From positions 1-64,000 of the forward strand of contig NZ_JAAUVI010000008.1 in the NCBI RefSeq assembly GCF_021352225.1: a DNA stretch of 64,000 bases, in the 5' to 3' direction. Shown piece after piece: positions 43,195 through 51,373 of this stretch. This DNA is from Methylobacterium sp. C25. GTDB taxonomy: Bacteria > Pseudomonadota > Alphaproteobacteria > Rhizobiales > Beijerinckiaceae. A model generated the notes under the pieces. The model saw only the letters and a program-made list of their open reading frames with translations. It was not told the DNA's origin and searched no databases. The translations under genes were made by a program, and so were the position numbers. The first letter of the stretch is position 1; each line of letters starts with the position of its first letter.

Positions 43195-44355
43195 TTACTT
43201 CTTCACGCTGTAGGAGTGAGCGCCCACGCCGGCGAGCTTGCCGCCCTCGACGATGAGGTACTCGTTCCGGATCGGCCGCTTCTCGAAGTAGCACTCCAGG
43301 ATCTCGCGGGTGCCGGCCGCGTAGCGGGCCTGGGCCGAGAGCGACGTGCCTGAGATGTGCGGGGTCATGCCGTGATGCGGCATCTTCCGCCACGGATGGT
43401 CCTCCGGGGCCGGCTGCGGGAACCAGACGTCGCCGGCATAGCCCGCGAGCTGGCCGCTCTCGAGAGCGCGGACGATGGCGTCGCGGTCGGCAAGCTTTCC
43501 GCGGGCTGTGTTCACGAGGTAGGCGCCCCGCTTGAACAGCTTGAGCGTCTCGTCATTGATCATGTGCTCCGTCTCGGGGTGGAGCGGGCAGTTCAGCGTG
43601 ACGACGTCACAGACGCCGTACATCTCCTCGCGGCTCGCATGCCAGGTCAGGCCGAGCTCTCGCTCGACAGATTCCGGCAGCCGGTGACGGTCGGTGTAGT
43701 GCAGGTGCATGTCGAAGGGCTTGAGGCGCTTGAGCACCGCGAGGCCGATGCGGCCGGCGGCCACCGTGCCGACATGCATGCCCTCGATGTCGTAGGAACG
43801 CGCGACGCAATCGGCGATGTTCCAGCCACCCTTCATCACCCACTGGTAGGAGGGGATGTAGTTGCGCACGAGGCCGAGGATCATCATCACCACGTGCTCG
43901 GCGACACTGATCGAGTTGCAGAAGGTCACCTCGGCAACGGTGATGTCGTGCTTGATCGCCGCATCGAGATCGGTGTGGTCGGAGCCAATGCCGGCGGTGA
44001 CGATGATCTTGAGATTCTTGGCTTTCTCGATCCGCTCGGCGGTCATGTAGGCCGGCCAGAACGGCTGCGAGATCACGATCTCGGCGTCGTGCAGGTGCTG
44101 GTCGAGTACGGAATCGGAGCCTTCCTTGGACGAGGTCACGACCAGCTCGTGGCCGAGGCTTTCCAGGTACTTGCGCAGGCCGAGTTCGCCGGAGACGCTG
44201 CCGAGCAGGGTGCCGGGCTGGAAGTCGATCGCCTTCGGGGTCGGCAGCGTCTGGCCGTCGGAATAGCGCTCGATCTTCGGCAGATCGTCGCGAGCATAGG
44301 TCTTCGGGTACCCGTCAACCGGGTTGTCGTAGAGGACGAGGACGATCTTGGCCAT
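43195..44355 (-). CDS. fdh: NAD-dependent formate dehydrogenase
   Basis: 386 aa, the single-subunit D-2-hydroxyacid-dehydrogenase-type FDH as in Pseudomonas sp. 101. Visible: IIVTAGIGSDHTDLDAA, NAD-binding VGTVAAGRIGLAVLKRL, NTARGKLADRDAI with the catalytic Arg, FPQPAPEDHPW with the conserved Gln, and TPHISGTSLSAQARY with the catalytic His. It oxidises formate to CO2 with NADH formation, the last step of C1 dissimilation, and so completes the methylamine route. A LysR gene lies upstream on the same strand. Confidence 0.95.
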   Translation of the reverse strand: MAKIVLVLYDNPVDGYPKTYARDDLPKIERYSDGQTLPTPKAIDFQPGTLLGSVSGELGLRKYLESLGHELVVTSSKEGSDSVLDQHLHDAEIVISQPFWPAYMTAERIEKAKNLKIIVTAGIGSDHTDLDAAIKHDITVAEVTFCNSISVAEHVVMMILGLVRNYIPSYQWVMKGGWNIADCVARSYDIEGMHVGTVAAGRIGLAVLKRLKPFDMHLHYTDRHRLPESVERELGLTWHASREEMYGVCDVVTLNCPLHPETEHMINDETLKLFKRGAYLVNTARGKLADRDAIVRALESGQLAGYAGDVWFPQPAPEDHPWRKMPHHGMTPHISGTSLSAQARYAAGTREILECYFEKRPIRNEYLIVEGGKLAGVGAHSYSVKK

Positions 44356-44418
44356 GTGGAATCCCTTTGTGCGACAACAAAGGGGACGTCGCCCAGCCGA
44401 ACGAACGGAATGAATCCG

Positions 44419-44435
44419 ATTGGAAATATTCCAAT
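44419..44435 (-). promoter_or_regulatory. Perfect palindrome upstream of fdh, likely LysR-type operator
   Basis: ATTGGAA-ATA-TTCCAAT is a perfect 7-3-7 inverted repeat, 64 bp before the fdh ATG. This spacing (about -60 to the start) and the dyad shape are typical of LysR recognition sites. The neighbouring LysR gene is the natural candidate. Confidence 0.55.
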
Positions 44436-44553
44436 GATACTGAGCGTTTCCCCACTCGAGACCCCACTACTGATCGTCTTGACTGCGATCCGACGGTCCG
44501 AGCGGATGTAGACTGAGAAATCCTTTGACGGTCATCAAACGAAAAACTTGCAT

Positions 44554-44580
44554 CGTCTGATCGACCGCATCGATCAGACG
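44554..44580 (-). terminator. Probable terminator of the LysR-type gene
   Basis: Perfect 11-bp stem (44554-44564 with 44570-44580) and 5-nt loop. On the minus strand a GTTTTTCG run follows after eight bases, so it is a slightly displaced but plausible intrinsic terminator. Confidence 0.55.
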
Positions 44581-44609
44581 GCTCCCACCAGCCCGTCCGT
44601 CGGGGTCAG

Positions 44610-45548
44610 TCAGAGGCAGGACGATCCGAACAGTTCGGCGGCCGAACCCGTGTGACCATCCGCTCCGAAATCGGCGCGCAGCACCACGCGCAGCAGCGCG
44701 GAGGCCATCGGCGGCAGCGGCTCCCGGTCCGAGAGGACGAGCCCGACCGCCTGCCGGTGCGCCGGCTCGACCAGATCGCGCATGGCGAGGTCATCAGTTC
44801 CGCCAAACAATTGCCTGAAGCCGTGGGGCACGATCGCCGCGAAGCCTCCGGCGCGCAGATGGGCGCAGATCCCGAGGAAGGAGTTGCTGACCACCGCCGG
44901 GCGCAGCTTGAGCGCCAGGCTCTCCGCGAGATTGTCGAGGATGCGCCGGTTCTGCATGTCGGGGCTGAGCAGGCAGAGCGTCTGGGTGACCGCCTCGGCC
45001 CAGGTCACGGTCTCGCGGGCGGCGAGCGGATGGTCGGCGCGCATCGCCAGGATGTAGCGCTCGTGATAGAGCGGCACGCGGCGGACGCGCTCCAGCGGCT
45101 CGTTCTCCAGATAGGTCAGGCCGGCTTCGAGCTCGAAATCGTCGAGCCCCTTCTGGATGTCGCGCGAGGACAGCGAGCGGATCTCGATCAGCGCCTCCGG
45201 ATGCGCCTTGCGGAACAGCGTCGACAGTGCGCCCACGGCGCCCATCGCGGCCGGGACGACGCCGAGTCGCAGCGTGCCGCTGAGGCCCGCACGCAGGCCG
45301 GAAAGATCGTCGCGCAGGCCGTCATAATCGGCGAGGATCTGCCGGGCCCAGGCGAGCAGATGCTCACCCTCGACGGTCAGCCCGACGAAACGCTGGTTGC
45401 GCACTACCAGGGGGACCTGGAGGTCCTCCTCCAGCTTGCGGAGCGCCGCCGAGAGCGTCGATTGCGTGACGTTGCAGGCATCGGCGGCCCGCGCAAAGTG
45501 CTGCTCCCGCGCCAGCGTCACGAAGAAGGAGAGGTGCCGCACGAGCAT
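44610..45548 (-). CDS. LysR-family transcriptional regulator
   Basis: 312 aa. N-terminal winged HTH: HLSFFVTLAREQHFARAADA, then VTQSTLSAALRKLEEDLQVP. The rest is the periplasmic-binding-like effector domain (LRLGVVPAAMGAVGALSTLF). It is upstream of fdh in the same direction with a palindrome in between, so it is likely the formate or C1-responsive activator of fdh. Other targets are possible. Confidence 0.92.
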   Translation of the reverse strand: MLVRHLSFFVTLAREQHFARAADACNVTQSTLSAALRKLEEDLQVPLVVRNQRFVGLTVEGEHLLAWARQILADYDGLRDDLSGLRAGLSGTLRLGVVPAAMGAVGALSTLFRKAHPEALIEIRSLSSRDIQKGLDDFELEAGLTYLENEPLERVRRVPLYHERYILAMRADHPLAARETVTWAEAVTQTLCLLSPDMQNRRILDNLAESLALKLRPAVVSNSFLGICAHLRAGGFAAIVPHGFRQLFGGTDDLAMRDLVEPAHRQAVGLVLSDREPLPPMASALLRVVLRADFGADGHTGSAAELFGSSCL

Positions 45549-45616
45549 GGGATCGCCGAGAGAAGCCGCGGACGAGCCCGCTATTCCTTCTCAGATATAG
45601 CGCCGAAGCAGGGCTT

Positions 45617-46831
45617 TCAGTCCACCAGCGCGGAATAGGTCAGCACCCGCAATTCACGCCGGACGGGCAGGGCGGAGGAGGGGATGAGCTGCGCGAACAG
45701 CACCACGGCGAGATCCTCGGCCGGGTCGATCCAGAACGAGGTGCTGGCGAGCCCGCCCCAGGCCACCTCGCCCGGTGTGCCGATGATCTGCGCGCGGGCC
45801 GGATCGAGCATCACGGAAAAACCGAGTCCGAAGCCGATGCCCGTGTAGGAGGATTCCGAGAAGCGCGGCTGGCCCATCGCCGCCATGTCGCCGTTCAGGT
45901 GGTTGGTGGTCATCAGCTCGACCGTCTTTCGGCCGAGCAGCCGCACGCCGTCGAGTTCGCCCTTGTTCAGGATGAAGCGGCAGAAGCGCAGATAGTCGGC
46001 CGCCGTGCCGACGAGGCCGCCGCCCCCCGAGGCCACCGGCGGGGGCTTGAGGAAGCGGCTGCCCTCGGCATCGTCGTAGATCTTGAGCCTGCCCGTTCGG
46101 TCGAAGACGTAGTTGGCCGCGAAGCGCTCGCGCTTGTCGTCGGGCACGAAGAAGTCGGTGTCGTTCATGCCGAGCGGCTTCAGCACGCGCTCACGCAGAT
46201 AATCCGAAAACTCCATGCCGGAGAGCACGGCGACCAGGTGGCCGAGCACGTCCGTGGAGACGGAGTAGTTCCACTCGGCACCCGGCTCGGCAAGCAAGGG
46301 CTGGCGCGCCACGCGCTCGACGAGGTCGGCCAGCGAATGGTCCGAGGTCTGGAAGTCGATGCCGGCGACCCGGTAGAGCGCGTCGACCAAAGTGGCCTCC
46401 ATGAAGCCATAGGTCAGGCCGGAGGTGTGGGTGAGCAGGTCGCGGATCGTGATCTGGCGCTGGGCCGGCACGGTGTCGAGCTTCACCCGGTTTCCACCGA
46501 CCGCGACGCGCATCTCGGCGAATTCCGGCAGGTATCGGCTCAGCGGGTCGTCGAGCTGAAACCGGCCCTCCTCGTAAAGCATCATCACCGCCACAGAGGT
46601 CAGCGGCTTGGTCATCGAGTAGATGCGGGCGATGGTGTCGGGGCCGAACGGGCGGTCGCGGGCGATGTCGGCCTTGCCGTGCGCGCGGAAGAAGGCCGTC
46701 TGGCCGCGGCGCAGCAGGCTCACCGAGAGGCCAGCGAGCTTCCCCTCATCGACGTAGCATCGCATCCAGGCGTCGACACGCTCCAGGCGCTGCGGGCACA
46801 GGCCGAGATCGCGGAGATCGGCGTCGGTCAT
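45617..46831 (-). CDS. Serine hydrolase, beta-lactamase/EstB family
   Basis: 404 aa. The SxxK motif is SMTKPLT near residue 73 and the YxN-like motif WNYSVSTDVLG near 189. DDPLSRYLPEF and LLTHTSGLTYGF are typical of class C beta-lactamase-like esterases. No signal peptide, so it is cytosolic and more likely an esterase than a beta-lactamase. Substrate unknown. Starts MTDADLRDLGLCPQRL. Confidence 0.88.
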   Translation of the reverse strand: MTDADLRDLGLCPQRLERVDAWMRCYVDEGKLAGLSVSLLRRGQTAFFRAHGKADIARDRPFGPDTIARIYSMTKPLTSVAVMMLYEEGRFQLDDPLSRYLPEFAEMRVAVGGNRVKLDTVPAQRQITIRDLLTHTSGLTYGFMEATLVDALYRVAGIDFQTSDHSLADLVERVARQPLLAEPGAEWNYSVSTDVLGHLVAVLSGMEFSDYLRERVLKPLGMNDTDFFVPDDKRERFAANYVFDRTGRLKIYDDAEGSRFLKPPPVASGGGGLVGTAADYLRFCRFILNKGELDGVRLLGRKTVELMTTNHLNGDMAAMGQPRFSESSYTGIGFGLGFSVMLDPARAQIIGTPGEVAWGGLASTSFWIDPAEDLAVVLFAQLIPSSALPVRRELRVLTYSALVD

Positions 46832-46868
46832 GCGTTCTCGGTCCTCAACGGCATTATCCCCAACGCGC

Positions 46869-46984
46869 CGTCATTCCGTGGCTCGCAGAATGCGAGAACC
46901 CGGAATCCAGAGCCGCCGACGGAGCCAGGATAAGCGCCTGCGCTTCTGGATTCCGGGTTTCGCTCCGCAGCCCCGGAATGATGG
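46869..46984. repeat. REP/MITE-like imperfect inverted repeat
   Basis: Left arm begins CGTCATTCCGTGGCTCGCAG and runs to a CCCGGAATCCAGA core; the reverse complement of the right arm begins CCATCATTCCGGGGCTGCG and reaches the same core. This is a common short intergenic repeat type of alphaproteobacteria. It fills nearly all of the gap between the serine hydrolase and Nudix genes. Confidence 0.75.
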
Positions 46985-46999
46985 AGAGCGGTGAGGCGG

Positions 47000-47749
47000 T
47001 CACAATAGCTCGCGTACATGCTTCCCGTGGCGGTCGAAGTAGAACGGGATCGGCCGGAATGGCTTGAAGTCGAGCCGGGCAGCTTCTTCGAGATCGTCGA
47101 GCACGGCGCGGGTGATGCGCGGCAGGTCGAGCCCTCGCGCATCGTCGATAGCGACCCACGCGATCTCGGTCAGCTCCGCATCGGGACCGACGATACCGGC
47201 GCGCTCGGCTGCCACCGCCTTACGGTCGGCGACGAAGAAGCGGGTGTCGTAGCGGCGCGGGCGCTTCGGGGGCGTGATGGCGCGGGCGAGCAGGTGCAGG
47301 GCCTCGAGATCCGGCATCACGCCTTCCTCGGCGAACACGCCCCAGGGGCCGTCCGGCGTCGATTCCGGTGGCCCGTATTCGCGGGTACCGACAACGAGGC
47401 CCGTCTCCTCGTAGGTCTCGCGGATCGCGGCGAGCGCCAGGCTGCGGCCAAGCATCGCCGACCGGCCGGCGACACGCGCGGCGAGCGCATCCTCGCTGCG
47501 CTGGGGCAGGGCGCCGGCCACCGTCATGCGCCGGTCGACCGCCTCGACCCGGCCGCCGGGGAACACGTACTTGCCGGCGAGAAAGACCAAGCCGCCATGC
47601 CGCTTGCCCATCAGCACGCGGGGCTTCTTTCTCGAACGGTCGACGAGGATGAGCGTCGCGGCATCGCGCGGCCTGAGTGCCGGCGCCGCGCGGCTCGGCC
47701 GCTCAGACGCGTCCGGCATCGGCGGAGGGGGCAGGGTGGCCTGATCCAA
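47000..47749 (-). CDS. Nudix hydrolase
   Basis: 249 aa. The Nudix box is present as a Gly-led segment ending in AAIRETYEETGLVVG near residue 105. PRVLMGKRHGGLVFLAGKYVFPGGR lies before it (shown as two parts: PRVLMGKRHGG and KYVFPGGR). Nudix enzymes cleave nucleoside diphosphates linked to another group; the substrate cannot be named. Its start overlaps the DUF983 gene by 47 bp; MPDASERP, 30 bp later, is another possible start. Confidence 0.88.
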   Translation of the reverse strand: MDQATLPPPPMPDASERPSRAAPALRPRDAATLILVDRSRKKPRVLMGKRHGGLVFLAGKYVFPGGRVEAVDRRMTVAGALPQRSEDALAARVAGRSAMLGRSLALAAIRETYEETGLVVGTREYGPPESTPDGPWGVFAEEGVMPDLEALHLLARAITPPKRPRRYDTRFFVADRKAVAAERAGIVGPDAELTEIAWVAIDDARGLDLPRITRAVLDDLEEAARLDFKPFRPIPFYFDRHGKHVRELL

Positions 47750-48209
47750 CGCGGGTCTCCTCGGCTCCGGGCCTCGGGGGTGGCGACGTGCCGAAGCCGT
47801 GCATCCGCGTCGCGTATTGCAGCCCGATCACGGCGCCCTTGACGGGTTGCAGGAGCGCCGCCGCCAGCCCGAGCGTCAGCCCGGGCCACAGCGTCACCGA
47901 GACCCAAAGCGGCACGTCGTAGCCCATCTCGAAGGTGAGGATCAGGTAGCCGACGATGTGCCCGACCAGGAAGATCACGATGTAGGGCGGGAAGTCGTCG
48001 GCCCGATGCCCGTCGAGCTGCATCCCGCAGGCCTCGCAATGTGGCCGCACCTTGAGGAAGCGGCCGAACATCTTGCCCTCGCCGCAATGCGGACAGCGGC
48101 AGACGAAGCCGAGCAGCATGGCCGGGATCAGCCGCGTGCGTGCGACGACGGGGGCTCCGGCCGGCTCCGCGGGGTTCGGATCGATAGCGTGGGTCGTCTC
48201 GATCGGCAT
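47703..48209 (-). CDS. DUF983 family membrane protein
   Basis: 168 aa. Zinc-ribbon-like CRCPHCGEGKMF and HCEACGMQL near residues 37-65, then two helices (IVIFLVGHIVGYLILTF and VSVTLWPGLTLGLAAALLQP). This is the DUF983 pattern. Function unknown. It lies directly between rnr and the Nudix gene in one direction, so these three probably form an operon. Confidence 0.88.
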   Translation of the reverse strand: MPIETTHAIDPNPAEPAGAPVVARTRLIPAMLLGFVCRCPHCGEGKMFGRFLKVRPHCEACGMQLDGHRADDFPPYIVIFLVGHIVGYLILTFEMGYDVPLWVSVTLWPGLTLGLAAALLQPVKGAVIGLQYATRMHGFGTSPPPRPGAEETRVGSGHPAPSADAGRV

Positions 48210-48232
48210 GGCGCCGTCCTACACCACACGTC

Positions 48233-50578
48233 TCAGCCGCGCGAGCCGCGGTGGCGCCGGTCGGTGTTGCGGCCGGCAGTAGCCGGCTTCCCGCGCTTGG
48301 AGGTCGATTTCGGCGGCCCATAGCTCGTCGTCTTCGACTTGGCCTTGTGGAATTTCGGCCGACCGCCGGGTCCCTTCCGGCCGGAGCCGGAGCGGCCCTC
48401 GGATAGGATCTCGAAGCGGAGCGCCCCTGCCACGGCCGCGGCCTCGACGAGTTTCACCTCGACATTGTCGCCGAGGCGGAAGGTCTCGCCGGTGCGGTCG
48501 CCGACGAGCGCATGCCGGGTCTCGTCGTGACGATAGAAATCCGCCCCGATGGTGGCGGCCGGCACGAAGCCGTCGGCTCCGGTGTCGTCGAGCTTCACGA
48601 ACAGGCCTGCGCGGGTCACGCCGGAGATTCGTCCCGTGAACGTCGCGCCGACGCGATCGGCCAGGTGGTGCGCGATCAGCCGGTCGATGGTCTCGCGCTC
48701 GGCCGCCATGGCGCGGCGCTCGGCGCCGGAGATCTGCTCGCCGATGGCCTCGAGCATGCCGACGGTCGTGTCGGAGGGCAGGCCGTCCGAGCCGAGCTTC
48801 CCGGCCGAAATCAGGGCGCGGTGCACGATCAGGTCGGCATAGCGCCGGATCGGCGAGGTGAAATGCGCGTAGCGGCGCAGGTTCAGCCCGAAATGCCCGA
48901 GATTCTGGCTCGAATAGACGGCTTGCGCCTGCGAGCGCAGGATCACCTCGTTGATGAAGATCGAATGCTCGGTCTCGGCCACCGAGAGCAGGATGCGGTT
49001 GAACAGGGCGGGCTTGAGCACGCCGTCCTTCGGCAGCTTGATGCCGATCGAGGCGAGCACCTCGCCGAGCGCCCGCATCTTTTCGAGCGCTGGCTCGTCA
49101 TGCACGCGGTAGATCAGCGGGGACTTCGCCGCCTCCAGCGTTTCTGCGGCGGCGACGTTGGCCTGGATCATGAACTCTTCGATCAGCCGGTGCGCCTCCA
49201 GCCGCTCCGGCACGATGACCCGGTCGACCGCGCCGTCGGGCTTCAGCAGCACCTTCCTCTCGGGCAGGTCGAGGGCGAGAGGGCCCCTGGCGTCGCGGGC
49301 GGCCTTCATCGCCTCGTAGGCCGCGTAAAGTGGGCGCAGGACGGGCTCCAGCAAGGGCGCGGTCTTGTCGTCCGGCCGCCCCTCGATGGCGGCCTGGGCC
49401 TGCGCGTAGGCGAGCTTGGCGCGTGAGCGCATCATCACGCGATGGAAGCTGTGCCGTCGCTTCACGCCGCCGGCATCGATCACCATGCGCACGGCTAGTG
49501 CCGGGCGATCCTCGTCCTCGCGGAGCGAGCAGAGATCGTTCGAGATCCGCTCGGGCAGCATCGGCACGACCCGGTCCGGGAAGTAGACCGAGTTGCCGCG
49601 TAAGAGCGCCTCGCGGTCCAGCGCCGAGCCCGGCCGGACATAGGCGGCCACATCCGCGATGGCGACGGTGACGATGAAGCCACCCTCGTTCTTCGGATCC
49701 GGATCGGGCTCCGCCATCACGGCGTCGTCGTGGTCCTTGGCGTCCGGCGGGTCGATGGTCAGCAGCGGCTGATCGCGCCAATCCTCGCGGCCCTTGAGAC
49801 CGACCTCCTTCACCGCATCGGCCTCTGCCTGCGTCTCCTTGGCGAAGACGTGCGGGATGTTGTGGAGATGCAGCGCGATCAGGCTCACCGCCTTCTCGGA
49901 GCCGAGCGAGCCGAGACGGTCACGCACGCGGCCCCGCGGCAGGCCGAAGCGGGTCTCGCGCTCGACGGAGACGCTGACAAGATCGCCGTCGCGTGCCTCG
50001 CCCTCCTCGCCGGGCGGGATCTCGATCTCGCGGCCCTGGGAGCGCTTCTCCACCGGGATCAGGCGGCCACCCTCGCGTCCGGCACGGTAGACGCCGATCA
50101 CCTCGGCCTTGTTCTTGCCGATCACCTTGATGACACGGCCGGTGTAGCGCGTCGCCGATCCGGCCTCCGGCTCGACCCGGATCAGCGCCCGGTCGCCGAG
50201 ACCCGGGGCAGGGCGGTTCGACTTGCGGCCGGCCCGCGGCATCTGGAGGGTGATGCGCGGCGTCTCGCCCTCGCCGTCCCACTGCGCCGGCCGGGCGACG
50301 AGTTCACCGTCGCGATCCCGCGAAAAGATGTCGGCCAACACGACGGGCGGCAGCCGGCCGGCCTTCGCGAAGCCGCCACGGCCGCGCTCGATCGCGCCGT
50401 CTTCCTCGATCTCCTTGAGAAGGGCCTTCAGGCCGATGCGATCGGCGCCCTTGATGTCGAAGGCCTTGGCGATCTCGCGCTTGCCGATCTTCTCGGTCGA
50501 GTCCGCGATGAAGGCGAGGATGGTTTCGCGCGAGGGCAGGGCGCCGGCAGCCGGTGCGGGTTTGGTGCGTCTGGTCAA
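48233..50578 (-). CDS. rnr: Ribonuclease R
   Basis: 781 aa. N-terminal helix-turn-helix (TREILAFIADSTEKIGKREIAKAF-like, residues about 18-42), cold-shock domains, then the RNB catalytic core with LLTIDPPDAKDHDDAVMA, in which the Asp cluster binds Mg. A C-terminal S1 domain (VGATFTGRISGVTRAGLFVK) is followed by a basic, disordered tail (GRKGPGGRPKFHKAKSK). It is a processive 3'-5' exoribonuclease that degrades structured RNA. Confidence 0.95.
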   Translation of the reverse strand: MTRRTKPAPAAGALPSRETILAFIADSTEKIGKREIAKAFDIKGADRIGLKALLKEIEEDGAIERGRGGFAKAGRLPPVVLADIFSRDRDGELVARPAQWDGEGETPRITLQMPRAGRKSNRPAPGLGDRALIRVEPEAGSATRYTGRVIKVIGKNKAEVIGVYRAGREGGRLIPVEKRSQGREIEIPPGEEGEARDGDLVSVSVERETRFGLPRGRVRDRLGSLGSEKAVSLIALHLHNIPHVFAKETQAEADAVKEVGLKGREDWRDQPLLTIDPPDAKDHDDAVMAEPDPDPKNEGGFIVTVAIADVAAYVRPGSALDREALLRGNSVYFPDRVVPMLPERISNDLCSLREDEDRPALAVRMVIDAGGVKRRHSFHRVMMRSRAKLAYAQAQAAIEGRPDDKTAPLLEPVLRPLYAAYEAMKAARDARGPLALDLPERKVLLKPDGAVDRVIVPERLEAHRLIEEFMIQANVAAAETLEAAKSPLIYRVHDEPALEKMRALGEVLASIGIKLPKDGVLKPALFNRILLSVAETEHSIFINEVILRSQAQAVYSSQNLGHFGLNLRRYAHFTSPIRRYADLIVHRALISAGKLGSDGLPSDTTVGMLEAIGEQISGAERRAMAAERETIDRLIAHHLADRVGATFTGRISGVTRAGLFVKLDDTGADGFVPAATIGADFYRHDETRHALVGDRTGETFRLGDNVEVKLVEAAAVAGALRFEILSEGRSGSGRKGPGGRPKFHKAKSKTTSYGPPKSTSKRGKPATAGRNTDRRHRGSRG

Positions 50579-50709
50579 GAAGGAAGGCTCGCTGCGCCGG
50601 GCTCACGGCGCCGGCGCTCGATCGGACGGGGCCGGACGAACCGGCGGTTGTCCCGAACATGGCCCCGGCAAGCCCCCGGGGCAACGCCCGTCTCCGAGGG
50701 GGCAGGGGA

Positions 50710-51288
50710 TCAATAGGGCGTGCCGTCGGCGCGCTTGGCCTTCAGCGCCTCGGCGTACCAGGTGAGTTCGTCCAGGAACTTGCCCGCGGCCTTGCCGAGC
50801 CACTCCTCGGACGGCTGACCGTCCTCGCTCAAGGCCTTGTGGATGCGTGGGATCGGCAGAAGCGAGGGGATGCTCGGCGTGCCGAGTTCCGCCAGCATGG
50901 CCCGCAACTGCATCGCGGCGCGCACGCCGCCGAACTGGCCGGCCGAGTAGCAGACGATTCCCGAAGGCCGCCAGAAATACTCCTCGAGGAAGTGATCGAG
51001 CGTGTTCGACAGGGCCGGCGGGATCGAGTGATTGTACTCGCCCGACACCACCACGAAGGCGTCGGCGCGGCGAAGCAACGTCGCGAGGTCTTCGAGAACC
51101 TTCGGCGCCTGCCCCTTGGGATGTTCCTTGTACATCTTGTCGAGCAGCGGGAGGTTGAGCTCCGCGGGATCGACGAGCGGCGCGTCGTGACCGCGCGCCG
51201 TGAGCTGGCTGATCAGGAATCGGGCGGCACGAATGCCTTGGCGGTCCGAACGGACGGAACCGAGGATGACGGGGACGACGAGGGACAT
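50710..51288 (-). CDS. NADPH-dependent FMN reductase family protein
   Basis: 192 aa from the ATG at 51288, which has GGAGG upstream; the longer frame ahead of it does not look coding. VILGSVRSDRQGIRAARFL binds the FMN phosphate, and VVVSGEYNHSIPPALSNTLDH is the flavodoxin-like active-site segment. It reduces FMN or quinones/azo compounds with NADPH. A role in supplying reduced flavin, for example for siderophore-iron reduction, would be speculation. Confidence 0.9.
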   Translation of the reverse strand: MSLVVPVILGSVRSDRQGIRAARFLISQLTARGHDAPLVDPAELNLPLLDKMYKEHPKGQAPKVLEDLATLLRRADAFVVVSGEYNHSIPPALSNTLDHFLEEYFWRPSGIVCYSAGQFGGVRAAMQLRAMLAELGTPSIPSLLPIPRIHKALSEDGQPSEEWLGKAAGKFLDELTWYAEALKAKRADGTPY

Positions 51289-51373
51289 GCTGCCTCCGGA
51301 GCGATCGGCAGGCTCGATATAGGGCGCCGCCTTCGGGAATGACGGGCCAGGAGCCCCCGTACATCCCGCCTCG

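Larger units (their letters stand above)
44356..44609 (-). promoter_or_regulatory. Intergenic region between lysR-type gene and formate dehydrogenase
   Basis: The 254-bp gap holds the terminator of the LysR gene and a 17-bp perfect inverted repeat in front of fdh, described separately. The presence of both shows that fdh has its own, regulated promoter. Confidence 0.6.
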
